This document shows positions 17,918 through 25,814 of a stretch of 64,000 nucleotides of DNA, piece by piece. The number at the start of each line of letters is the position of its first letter. The first letter of the stretch is position 1. A model generated the notes under the pieces. The model did no database searches. It was not told the DNA's origin and saw only the letters and a program-made list of their open reading frames with translations. The translations under genes and the position numbers were made by a program. The DNA is from CBDVBE01 sp964543525 (lineage in GTDB: Bacteria; Fibrobacterota; Chitinivibrionia; Chitinivibrionales; JANQEN01): assembly GCA_964543525.1 (NCBI GenBank), contig CAZIYW010000007.1:1-64000 (forward strand), read 5' to 3'.

Positions 17918-19624
17918 ATGTCGATGAAAAATACTATTCTCCCCGAGGAGAGAAGGCCTTTATTAAAAAGGGTAATTAAGGAAAAAGGATTTATTCGCGC
18001 CCTGGAAGCGCATAATGGTCTCAGTGCCCTTATTGCCAACGACACTTGTTTGCAGGTAAACAACGCCCGAAAAGAATTCGACGCTATCTGGGAAAGCAGC
18101 CTTACCGATACCGCATCAAAGGGCTTGCCTGATGCTGAAATCGTAGGGTATGAATCACGATGTGATAATATCCGGCAGATTCTGGAAGTTACCAATAAAC
18201 CCCTCATTGTCGATGGCGACACGGGTAGAGATGCTAACAGTTTCGAATATCTCGTTAAAACCCTTGAGGACCTCGGTGTCTCAGCAGTAATCATCGAAGA
18301 TAAGGTTTATCCAAAAAGAAACTCACTTGAAGATGGTACACAACAGGCGCTGGAAGATCCCGGTGTTTTTGCTACTAAAATCTCCCGTGGAAAAAGTATC
18401 TGCAAAACCGATGATTTCATGATAATCGCCCGACTCGAGAGTCTTATTGCGGGAAGAGGCGTTGACGATGCTGTTCAGCGGGCAAAAGCATATCTCACGG
18501 CCGGCGCTGACGGTATCATGATCCATTCCAAATCAAAGTCTGCCCTTGAAATTACCGCTTTCTGCCGTCAGTATGAACGGTTATTCACAGAGCCGGCACT
18601 CAGGAAACCCCTTGTCTGTGTGCCGACAACCTATAACACTATAACCGACGCAGAATTGAAGGGTCTGGGAGTAAATGTTGTTATTCATGCAAATCATTTG
18701 TTGCGCGCAGCCTATAAATCAATGAAAGTGGTTGCAGAAAAGATACTTCTGCACGACCGAAGCTTCGAGGTGGATGATCTCTGTGCTACAACCAAGGAAA
18801 TATTTTTTCATGTCGGCTTTCTGGATATAAAAGAAAAGGATAAGCGGTACGGCCCCAAATCCCCGGTTGTTATCATTCCCGCTGCCGGGAAAGACACCGA
18901 GTTCGACATACCGAAAGCGATGCTCACAGTCAACAATAAAACAATCCTTCAACGGCAGAAAGAGGCGCTTAATGAAGTTGGCATAACGGATATAAATGTT
19001 ATCTGCGGGTATAAAAAAGAGGCCTTCAATACGCCGCACCTTACCTATTACCATAACGATAACTATGAAACCACCGGTATTATCGAGTCCCTTTTTAAAG
19101 CCCGTGAGAGAATGAAGAACGGCTTTCTCTATATCAATTCAGACATTATTTTCAACAGAGACATTATCACCAATATCCTTAATACCAAAGGGGATATCGT
19201 CCTCTGTGTGGATAATACCTATTCGTATCATAAGCATCAGGTCGACAAGGTGCTCGATCTGGTAATATCCCGCAGACGATCCGAATCGAGATCTCAGTTC
19301 CGTGAATTCAACGTTAATTATGGCGAAGTCGTCCGCATTGGTAAACAGGTCAACAAAGAAGATGCCGATTATGAATTTACCGGTATAGCCCGGTTTTCGG
19401 AAAAAGGCGCGGATATACTTGACAAGGTGTACAACGAGCTCAAATCGACTCCCGGAGACGGCCCTTTTCATGAAGCGGAATCATTTGCTCAAGCCGGTTT
19501 CACCGACCTGATTCAGGAATTAATCGTCAGAAATATTAAAGTCGAGTTCTTTAATGTCTATAAAGGATGGATTGAAATACATGACAAAAAAGATCTTACC
19601 ATTGCCGAAGAGATTGCATCATGA
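17918..19624 (+). CDS. pepM: Phosphoenolpyruvate mutase fused to nucleotidyltransferase
   Basis: A 569-aa fusion. Residues 1-300 are PEP mutase, which rearranges PEP to phosphonopyruvate: EAHNGLSA near 27, DGDTGRD near 94 and the diagnostic EDK-x5-NS (EDKVYPKRNS, residues 127-136) separating it from isocitrate-lyase relatives. Residues 316-569 form a LicC/PntC-like nucleotidyltransferase, in which PAAGKDTEFDIPKAM replaces the usual G-x-G-x-R loop, while YINSDIIF keeps the metal Asp. The frame is open from 17798, but ATG 17918 gives the expected N-terminus. Its stop overlaps the next ATG (ATGA). First gene of the phosphonate operon. Confidence 0.93.
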   Translation: MSMKNTILPEERRPLLKRVIKEKGFIRALEAHNGLSALIANDTCLQVNNARKEFDAIWESSLTDTASKGLPDAEIVGYESRCDNIRQILEVTNKPLIVDGDTGRDANSFEYLVKTLEDLGVSAVIIEDKVYPKRNSLEDGTQQALEDPGVFATKISRGKSICKTDDFMIIARLESLIAGRGVDDAVQRAKAYLTAGADGIMIHSKSKSALEITAFCRQYERLFTEPALRKPLVCVPTTYNTITDAELKGLGVNVVIHANHLLRAAYKSMKVVAEKILLHDRSFEVDDLCATTKEIFFHVGFLDIKEKDKRYGPKSPVVIIPAAGKDTEFDIPKAMLTVNNKTILQRQKEALNEVGITDINVICGYKKEAFNTPHLTYYHNDNYETTGIIESLFKARERMKNGFLYINSDIIFNRDIITNILNTKGDIVLCVDNTYSYHKHQVDKVLDLVISRRRSESRSQFREFNVNYGEVVRIGKQVNKEDADYEFTGIARFSEKGADILDKVYNELKSTPGDGPFHEAESFAQAGFTDLIQELIVRNIKVEFFNVYKGWIEIHDKKDLTIAEEIAS

Positions 19625-20742
19625 TATCCTGCAGTGAATTTGTGGATCACCTGAATGCCCTGGGCATAGATACGGCTGTCGGAGTGCCAGACTCCACCTT
19701 TAAAGGTCTTATCTCCTGTTTTGAATCGACGGAAAAAATCAATCACATTACTGCGTGTAATGAATGTGAAGCTGTCGCGGTCAGTGCGGGATACTATCTG
19801 GCAACCAACCGACCTGCGCTTACCTATATGCAGAACTCCGGTTTTGGTAAAACAATCAATCCCTGTACTTCTCTTTATTCCCGCGAAATATATAGTATCC
19901 CCGGTCTTTTTCTCGTAGGGTGGCGGGGGAAACCGGATGAAAAGGACGAGCCGCAGCACAAAACCATGGGCAGGATCATGCTCAATCTTTTTAACACACT
20001 GGAAATACCCTGCACCGTTCTCAATGAATCCGAATGGAAAAAGCAGGTATCCGAGACATACCGTGTATCACGTGCCAATGAAATCCCATCTGTTTTAGTC
20101 GTACCCAAAGGACTTTTTGACTCGTTTCCTCCATCGGGCAGGCAGGAAGATTCAGCGTTGCTGTTGCGCGAACAGATGCTGGAACTCGTCATCGAACATC
20201 TTGCTGCAGACACCTTTTTCGTATCCACCACCGGAAAGACATCCCGGGAGCTGTTTGAAATCCGTGAACGCAACAACCAGGGGCATGCCGGGGATTTCCT
20301 TACTGTCGGCTCAATGGGATGCGCCTCTGCAATCGCTTTTGGTATTGCCCTCAATAAACCTGAAAAAAGAATCTGCATTATTGACGGCGACGGCGCTGCA
20401 CTCATGCAGCTTGGATCAATGGCCACTATTGGTCATTATCAACTGAAGAACTTAATGCATATTATAATCGATAATAACGCTCATGAGTCAACCGGGGGCC
20501 AACCGACAGTCTCAGATAGTGTCGATTTCGGCGCCATAGGCAAGGCATGCGGGTACCCTTATATCTATTATGCGCAAAATGAAAAAGACGTCTGCGATTC
20601 CGTTAAAGCGGTGCAGGCTGCAGATGCGCTTTCATTATTGATAATCAAATGCAGGAAAGGCTCCCGCAAAGATTTGGGCAGGCCGACAACAACTCCTGAG
20701 GAAAATAAAATCGCTTTTATGAAAAAGCTGGGATCAGTATAA
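19621..20742 (+). CDS. ppd: Phosphonopyruvate decarboxylase
   Basis: A 373-aa ThDP enzyme converting phosphonopyruvate to phosphonoacetaldehyde, the irreversible step that drives PEP mutase forward. The N-terminal half has GVPDSTFKGLI and the ThDP-activating Glu in CNECEAVAVSAGY (~45); the C-terminal half has the GDG motif at 256-258 followed after ~26 residues by DNNAHESTGGQ. Length and the single-chain arrangement agree with Ppd/Fom2/AepY. It overlaps pepM by 4 bp and is 1 bp from the reductase gene. Confidence 0.93.
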   Translation: MISCSEFVDHLNALGIDTAVGVPDSTFKGLISCFESTEKINHITACNECEAVAVSAGYYLATNRPALTYMQNSGFGKTINPCTSLYSREIYSIPGLFLVGWRGKPDEKDEPQHKTMGRIMLNLFNTLEIPCTVLNESEWKKQVSETYRVSRANEIPSVLVVPKGLFDSFPPSGRQEDSALLLREQMLELVIEHLAADTFFVSTTGKTSRELFEIRERNNQGHAGDFLTVGSMGCASAIAFGIALNKPEKRICIIDGDGAALMQLGSMATIGHYQLKNLMHIIIDNNAHESTGGQPTVSDSVDFGAIGKACGYPYIYYAQNEKDVCDSVKAVQAADALSLLIIKCRKGSRKDLGRPTTTPEENKIAFMKKLGSV

Positions 20743-20743
20743 C

Positions 20744-21880
20744 ATGGCAGGATCCGGTAAAGAGCAAATAACAATAACACTGAACGATTTATCCCGGGTA
20801 GTCAAATCTCTGACAGACGGTACCGTACTCCTGGTAACCGATCCCGTTGTATACAAAATAAATGCACTTTCAGAAAAACTGTCTTCTCTCTTTACTGCCT
20901 GCTTAGTAAAAAGAATTGATGTTACCGCCGGACTGCTGACGGTCGAGTCTCTGGAGCCAATCTATACTGAATTCGCCGGTTCTCACCCCGGATGTATTAT
21001 TGCGCTCGGCGGCGGGACGGTCATGGACACGGCAAAACTGATGAATATGATATTGTCATACAACATAACACCATCAGACCTTATTCACGGTGCATGGTCA
21101 AATCGGCCGCTCATTCCTGCCGTCGCGATTCCTACAACTGCAGGAACTGGTAGTGAGGCCACACATTTTGCGGTAGTATACAGGGATAAGACCAAATACT
21201 CTATCGCGGACGACAACCTTGTTCCCGATTATGTTATCCTTGATCCGGAATTGACGTTATCGATGCCGAGAAACACCGCGGCGTATACCGGTTTTGATGC
21301 GTTCGCTCAGGCTATCGAATCCTACTGGTCGATCAACGCAACCGATGAGTCAAAAGAGTATTCACGGGAGGCGATCTCGCTTATTAAGACGTACTTTTCG
21401 GAGTCTGTACTGCAGAATTCCCTTCAGGCCCGGGATGCCATGCAGAAAGCGGCCAACCTGGCGGGAAAAGCGATAAACATCGCCCAGACAACTGCTTCAC
21501 ATTCCATCTCCTATCCGATGAGTTCTTTTTTCGGGATACCCCATGGCCTGGCCGTATTCCTGACCCTTCCGTCAATCTTCGCTTTCAATCAAGAGGTTAC
21601 CGAATCAGATTGTACCGATATCCGCGGCGTTGCCTATGTCCGGGACACCATGGCAACACTGGCCGAAATGGTTGCCGAGTCCGGTAAAGACCCTAAGGAA
21701 ACGCTTTACTTCCGCATGGCGGCCTTCTCGGTGGATACTCATCTCTCGGCTTACGGCATTTCAGACCAGGATGCAATTGCCTGTATCCTTGACAACGGTT
21801 TTAATCCCCAGAGGATGAAAAACAATCCCAGAAAAATTACCCGAAACGACCTGTCAAGACTACTACAGGACCTGCTATGA
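20744..21880 (+). CDS. Phosphonoacetaldehyde reductase (iron-type alcohol dehydrogenase)
   Basis: A 378-aa group III alcohol dehydrogenase. ALGGGTVMDTAKLMN near 87 binds NAD(P); PTTAGTGSEATHFAV near 130 and YTGFDAFAQAIESYWS near 183 form the metal site, with FGIPHGLAV near 266 supplying a His ligand. At the usual D-x3-H position the sequence reads D-A-F-A-Q, with Gln instead of His. Placed directly after phosphonopyruvate decarboxylase and with no aminotransferase in the operon, it should reduce phosphonoacetaldehyde to 2-hydroxyethylphosphonate. Overlaps the next gene by 4 bp. Confidence 0.87.
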   Translation: MAGSGKEQITITLNDLSRVVKSLTDGTVLLVTDPVVYKINALSEKLSSLFTACLVKRIDVTAGLLTVESLEPIYTEFAGSHPGCIIALGGGTVMDTAKLMNMILSYNITPSDLIHGAWSNRPLIPAVAIPTTAGTGSEATHFAVVYRDKTKYSIADDNLVPDYVILDPELTLSMPRNTAAYTGFDAFAQAIESYWSINATDESKEYSREAISLIKTYFSESVLQNSLQARDAMQKAANLAGKAINIAQTTASHSISYPMSSFFGIPHGLAVFLTLPSIFAFNQEVTESDCTDIRGVAYVRDTMATLAEMVAESGKDPKETLYFRMAAFSVDTHLSAYGISDQDAIACILDNGFNPQRMKNNPRKITRNDLSRLLQDLL

Positions 21881-22593
21881 AAGCTATGATTCTTGCATCA
21901 GGAACGGGAAGCCGCCTGCTCCCGCTTACCGCAACCGCCCCGAAATGTTTAATTGACATTAACGGGAAAACCGCCCTCGGCCTTCAGCTTGAGGCTTTGC
22001 AGGCTTCACATATCACCGATATCATTATCACCACCGGTATGCTCGGTGAAAAAATTGAAAAGTATATAAGAAAGTACTGCTCATCTATGCACATCACCTG
22101 TATTTTCAACGAGCGCTTTGATACCACGAATTATATCTATTCAATGTACAAGTGCCGTTCCTCTATAGATGATGATTTCCTGTTGATGCATGGCGATCTG
22201 GTTTTTGATAAGGAGCTGCTCACCGGCCTCCTGAGTCAGGATACAAATGCGGTGCTGATGAATAATACGATACCGCTACCGGAAAAGGACTTCAAGGGAT
22301 TACTCGTTGACAACTGCGTTCAAAAAATCGGGGTTGATATTTTCGACGACAACGCCTTTTTCCTTGCACCGTTATATAAATTATCACAGGATTCATTTCA
22401 GAAATGGATGCATAAAATTACTGAATTCGTTGAGGCCGGTAATGTTTCCTGTTATGCCGAAGATGCTTTTAATGAAATAAGCGACACAATTGCGTTACAG
22501 CCCTGTTTTTATAAAGAACTCTTTTGTAAAGAACTGGACACGTTTGCCGATCTTGAAGAGATCACAAGCGCACTTTCTTCAAATAGAATATAG
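21877..22593 (+). CDS. LicC-like cytidylyltransferase, phosphonate-activating candidate
   Basis: A 238-aa nucleotidyltransferase with the complete loop ILASGTGSRLLPLT, the lysine of APKCLI and a metal-binding Asp in MHGDLVFD near 105; TTNYIYSMYKCR matches LicC. Translational coupling (ATGA) to the reductase suggests it activates 2-hydroxyethylphosphonate with CTP, giving CMP-hydroxyethylphosphonate. This is the third such domain within 5.6 kb. The substrate is inferred from operon order. Confidence 0.82.
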   Translation: MKAMILASGTGSRLLPLTATAPKCLIDINGKTALGLQLEALQASHITDIIITTGMLGEKIEKYIRKYCSSMHITCIFNERFDTTNYIYSMYKCRSSIDDDFLLMHGDLVFDKELLTGLLSQDTNAVLMNNTIPLPEKDFKGLLVDNCVQKIGVDIFDDNAFFLAPLYKLSQDSFQKWMHKITEFVEAGNVSCYAEDAFNEISDTIALQPCFYKELFCKELDTFADLEEITSALSSNRI

Positions 22594-22668
22594 ATTTATA
22601 TTTACCTGTTTCTCACACCGGTAACACTCTCGCCGTGTATTTGAATCTGATTTATCCCGGAGGTACGG

Positions 22669-23907
22669 GTGACGGCTGAAAAAGCTTCTGTTGAAAAAAG
22701 AAAAAAAAGGGCATGGAAATTACTGTTACGTGCAACTGAATTACTGAAAAGGAAGAACATACCATACTGGATTGAATCCGGTACCCTTCTGGGATTTGTG
22801 CGTGACAGGGATTTCATAGCGCCGGTTACAAACATCAATATAGGAATCCCGGCTCAATATATTGAAGCGGTAAAAAAGATACATCCCTGCTCCATACCGG
22901 GCTATCGTCTGAAACGGATAAATGACCGCAGCGGGTATACCTGGGTTGACGGCTATGAAAGCGGTTTTTGTACCAAGCCGCTTTTTCACATCAAGGGGAA
23001 AATACTTTTTGTGGAAAACATGCCGCTCTACATAACTCCCCGGTATACAGTCGATGGCTCGGCACGCTGGGTTGAATGCAGCAACGCCCGAACCTGCAAA
23101 TCGGTCTCTTCTCATTTCTATCAGAAATTAGATACTGTTACTGTCAACGGTGTCTCATTTCCAGTACCGCAGGATACCGAGAAGTACCTGACAGAACGGT
23201 ACGGTGATTATAAAACCAGGCGCTCGACTTGGAATACCCATACCGACGATAATACCATTGTGGATAAGAAGATTCTTGAACGTCTTCCGAAAAAATCCCG
23301 CTCCTCGGACAGAAAAGACAAATTTGATGTAAAGATGCGATTAAAGGGCAAGGATCTGAAAATTGCCGGAAAAATGCTCGAGGATACCGTCACGATCCTG
23401 GAGCGGAATAATATCCCCTACTGGCTGGATGCCGGCACCCTTCTGGGAATTGTCAGGGACAACGACCTGATTCCCTGGGACGACGATATTGATATCAGTG
23501 TATCAAGTATCTATATAGACCGGGTAATCGCACTGAAAAAGCAATTTCTACCGAAATACCGGCTGGTAACGCGGCCGCTTAACTCGGGTGTTATACCGGG
23601 GAAATATCGATCATGCAAAGTAAAACGGACCTTTGGAAAACTCTCCTTTCTCTTTAAAAAAGAGGAGCTTCACCTCGATATTTTCTTCAAGTACAAAATC
23701 AACGATTATTACTGCTGGATTGACAGTAATATTACCAAACGGGTTGATGCACGGTTTCATGATAGCCTTGACACTCTGTTCTGGAACGGAAAAACCTATT
23801 CAATACCGTCGGATGTGGACGGCTACCTTACGCAGCGGTACGGTGACTGGCGTACACCGGTTAAAAATTATGATGCAAGTATTCATGACCGTGCCATCTA
23901 TGAATAA
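22669..23907 (+). CDS. Two-domain LicD-family phospho/phosphono-transferase
   Basis: A 412-aa protein made of two LicD-like domains in tandem. GTG start with GGAGG 5 nt upstream. Domain 1 (~10-190) has IPYWIESGTLLGFVRDRDFI; domain 2 (~225-410) has IPYWLDAGTLLGIVRDNDLI followed by the metal-binding PWDDDIDIS (Asp 271-273 and 275). At the same place domain 1 reads PVTNINIG, losing every Asp. Both halves end alike (LTERYGDYKT, LTQRYGDWRT), showing a duplication. LicD enzymes move phosphocholine-type groups from CDP carriers to glycans; here a CMP-phosphonate donor is inferred. Confidence 0.85.
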   Translation: MTAEKASVEKRKKRAWKLLLRATELLKRKNIPYWIESGTLLGFVRDRDFIAPVTNINIGIPAQYIEAVKKIHPCSIPGYRLKRINDRSGYTWVDGYESGFCTKPLFHIKGKILFVENMPLYITPRYTVDGSARWVECSNARTCKSVSSHFYQKLDTVTVNGVSFPVPQDTEKYLTERYGDYKTRRSTWNTHTDDNTIVDKKILERLPKKSRSSDRKDKFDVKMRLKGKDLKIAGKMLEDTVTILERNNIPYWLDAGTLLGIVRDNDLIPWDDDIDISVSSIYIDRVIALKKQFLPKYRLVTRPLNSGVIPGKYRSCKVKRTFGKLSFLFKKEELHLDIFFKYKINDYYCWIDSNITKRVDARFHDSLDTLFWNGKTYSIPSDVDGYLTQRYGDWRTPVKNYDASIHDRAIYE

Positions 23908-23912
23908 AATCC

Positions 23913-23936
23913 CCGGCACTCAACGGTCAATGCCGG
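23913..23936. terminator. Hairpin between convergent genes
   Basis: CCGGCA (23913-23918) and TGCCGG (23931-23936) form a stem between the convergent LicD and TagF-like genes. On the minus strand it is followed by GATTTTATT, a weak T-tract, so it could end transcription of the minus-strand operon. Confidence 0.4.
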
Positions 23937-23962
23937 CAGGAAAAATAATTCTTTGAATGCGG

Positions 23963-25069
23963 CTATCCGGCAAGGACTTGTTCAGCAATACAATCCTTTG
24001 CTCTCTCCCCGGCTTTGCCGTCAAGACCGGTGAAATAATAGTCCCGATGTTCCATCAGCTTCCGCATCTGTGTATCTTCAGGATACACAGCTTTCCTGAC
24101 AGCATCCATCAATTGTGAAGTATCCTTTAAATGTACAAATATTCCTTTAAGGTACTCGCCCGGCTCCTCAGCAACAATAGGCATCCCGTCTGAGTGTTTC
24201 ATCCGGGGATATGGGAAATCGGCGATGATACCCACCCGCCCCAGAGAGAGGCATAGAGCCAGGGCGCTTGACGTATCACTTATCACGGTATCGGAAGCAA
24301 ACATATAGGGATGAATATCAAAATCCTCTTTCGGGATTAGACGGATCTTTCTATTCTTTTTTGCTAACGACTGATACATTTTACTCTGTCCGGATGAAGC
24401 ATATTTGCCGCCCCAACTGTATGGGTGGAGTTTAATAATCAGGTTACACTCCCCGGCAATTTTCTGCACGGATGTTTTTAAAAAGGGAATGCATGAGGGC
24501 CTGTAGGACGGAGCATACAGCACGGTCTTCTTAGTTATATCGAGACCCAGTCGCGACAGGATAGCCTCGCGGTTATAGTAACCGTCCCAGAAAAAGGTGT
24601 CCAGCTTGGGAACGCCGGTCATGACCCAGTCCGCATCCTTCTCAAATCCGAATTTACGAATAATATCCATCCAGTACTGACCCTCGGTAAAAACTGTATA
24701 CCGGACACCTTTCTGCCTGATCACGTTGCGGATTCGCAGCGTTTTTGTACCGGGGCCGTGATCGGAGACAAAGCGCTTTACCGTACCATATCTTTCCGGG
24801 TCCTTCAGGGCGTCGGCTGCCACCACCGCATCAAACCCTTCAGGTGAATTCACCACGGTATACCCATTCCTGCGAAGCCAGTCTTCAATGCGTTTCCTGT
24901 GGTATACCGGGATAAACCCCCATCTGCGTTCATCATTCTTGCCAACATAAAAGGCAGTTTCAAACCGCTCATCACCTTCAAAGGCTTTTAAAATGGAAAG
25001 GAAGGAGTGGTAGTAATATTCTTTTTTAAGATCAAAGAGAATTTTTTTCTTCATTGTTTCTAAGTTCAA
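23963..25069 (-). CDS. TagF/CDP-glycerol glycerophosphotransferase-like protein
   Basis: A 368-aa GT-B-like protein. VLYAPSYRPS near 180, IIKLHPYSW near 212, and VISDTSSALALCLSLGR near 262 are the pattern of the CDP-glycerol glycerophosphotransferase family, which transfers polyol phosphate from CDP-polyol to a teichoic-acid-like or capsular glycan. In a Gram-negative setting this points to a phosphodiester-containing surface polymer. It overlaps the upstream glycosyltransferase by 38 bp from the first Met, or 23 bp from Met6 (25054); either start is possible. Last gene of a three-gene minus-strand operon. Confidence 0.72.
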   Translation of the reverse strand: MNLETMKKKILFDLKKEYYYHSFLSILKAFEGDERFETAFYVGKNDERRWGFIPVYHRKRIEDWLRRNGYTVVNSPEGFDAVVAADALKDPERYGTVKRFVSDHGPGTKTLRIRNVIRQKGVRYTVFTEGQYWMDIIRKFGFEKDADWVMTGVPKLDTFFWDGYYNREAILSRLGLDITKKTVLYAPSYRPSCIPFLKTSVQKIAGECNLIIKLHPYSWGGKYASSGQSKMYQSLAKKNRKIRLIPKEDFDIHPYMFASDTVISDTSSALALCLSLGRVGIIADFPYPRMKHSDGMPIVAEEPGEYLKGIFVHLKDTSQLMDAVRKAVYPEDTQMRKLMEHRDYYFTGLDGKAGERAKDCIAEQVLAG

Positions 25070-25814
25070 ACAGCTTGTAATATTTCATAAAAACAGTCAC
25101 TGCACCGAGAATACATACAATCAAACCGCGTATACCGTCCAAGAACCCTTCTCTGAGTATATAATAGTGGAAAAACTTGAAAAAAGGCCGCAGGGTGAAA
25201 TGGTACCAGTGAACAGTTTTCCCCTTTTCAAAAAGGTCTTCTGCGGCCCAGGTGGCGTACCGTATCATTTTCCGCCACTGTGAGGCAAAATCCCGGACCG
25301 GATTATGGATAAGAAATGCCTTTTTGTTAACCCATGCCCAGTTTGTAATGCGCATGCCCGCATGAACCCGTTTCATAACAAATTTTTTATATAGCTCACG
25401 GCGAACCAACCGTTTTCCACGATATCCCAGATAGACTTTATGGTTCAGTAATTTTCCGTAAAACTCGGTTTTAATACGCAGCTTATATGCCTCATACGGA
25501 ATTTCATCCATTGACAGAATGGCTTCTATCTCTTTCTGCAGCTCCGGGGTACAACGCTCATCCGAGTCGATCACAAAAACCCACTCGTGCGCTACCTGGG
25601 GCATTCCCCATGTCCGCTGTTGACCGGAGTTTATGTATTCATGTTGCACAACCTTTACCTTAGGATACTTTTTACAAATCTCAACCGTACGATCCGTGCT
25701 GAAAGCATCCACGATGAATATCTCATCCACCCAGGTAATGCTCCTTAGGCACTCCTCTATAATATCTTCAACATTCTGAACCGGAATGAATGCCGACACC
25801 TTATGCTTTCGCAC
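25032..25814 (-). CDS. Glycosyltransferase family 2 (WaaE/KdtX-like)
   Basis: A 260-aa GT2 enzyme. VSAFIPVQNVEDIIEECL, then VDEIFIVDAFSTDRTVEI with the nucleotide-binding Asp, and the VIDSDERC metal-binding D-x-D near 90 match the WaaE/KdtX-like core glycosyltransferases. The frame extends to an ATG at 25847, but GTG 25814 has GGAG 7 nt upstream and gives the standard N-terminus; it overlaps the end of the upstream gene by 14 bp. A C-terminal hydrophobic helix (GLIVCILGAVTVF) may anchor it in the membrane. Confidence 0.83.
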   Translation of the reverse strand: MRKHKVSAFIPVQNVEDIIEECLRSITWVDEIFIVDAFSTDRTVEICKKYPKVKVVQHEYINSGQQRTWGMPQVAHEWVFVIDSDERCTPELQKEIEAILSMDEIPYEAYKLRIKTEFYGKLLNHKVYLGYRGKRLVRRELYKKFVMKRVHAGMRITNWAWVNKKAFLIHNPVRDFASQWRKMIRYATWAAEDLFEKGKTVHWYHFTLRPFFKFFHYYILREGFLDGIRGLIVCILGAVTVFMKYYKLFELRNNEEKNSL

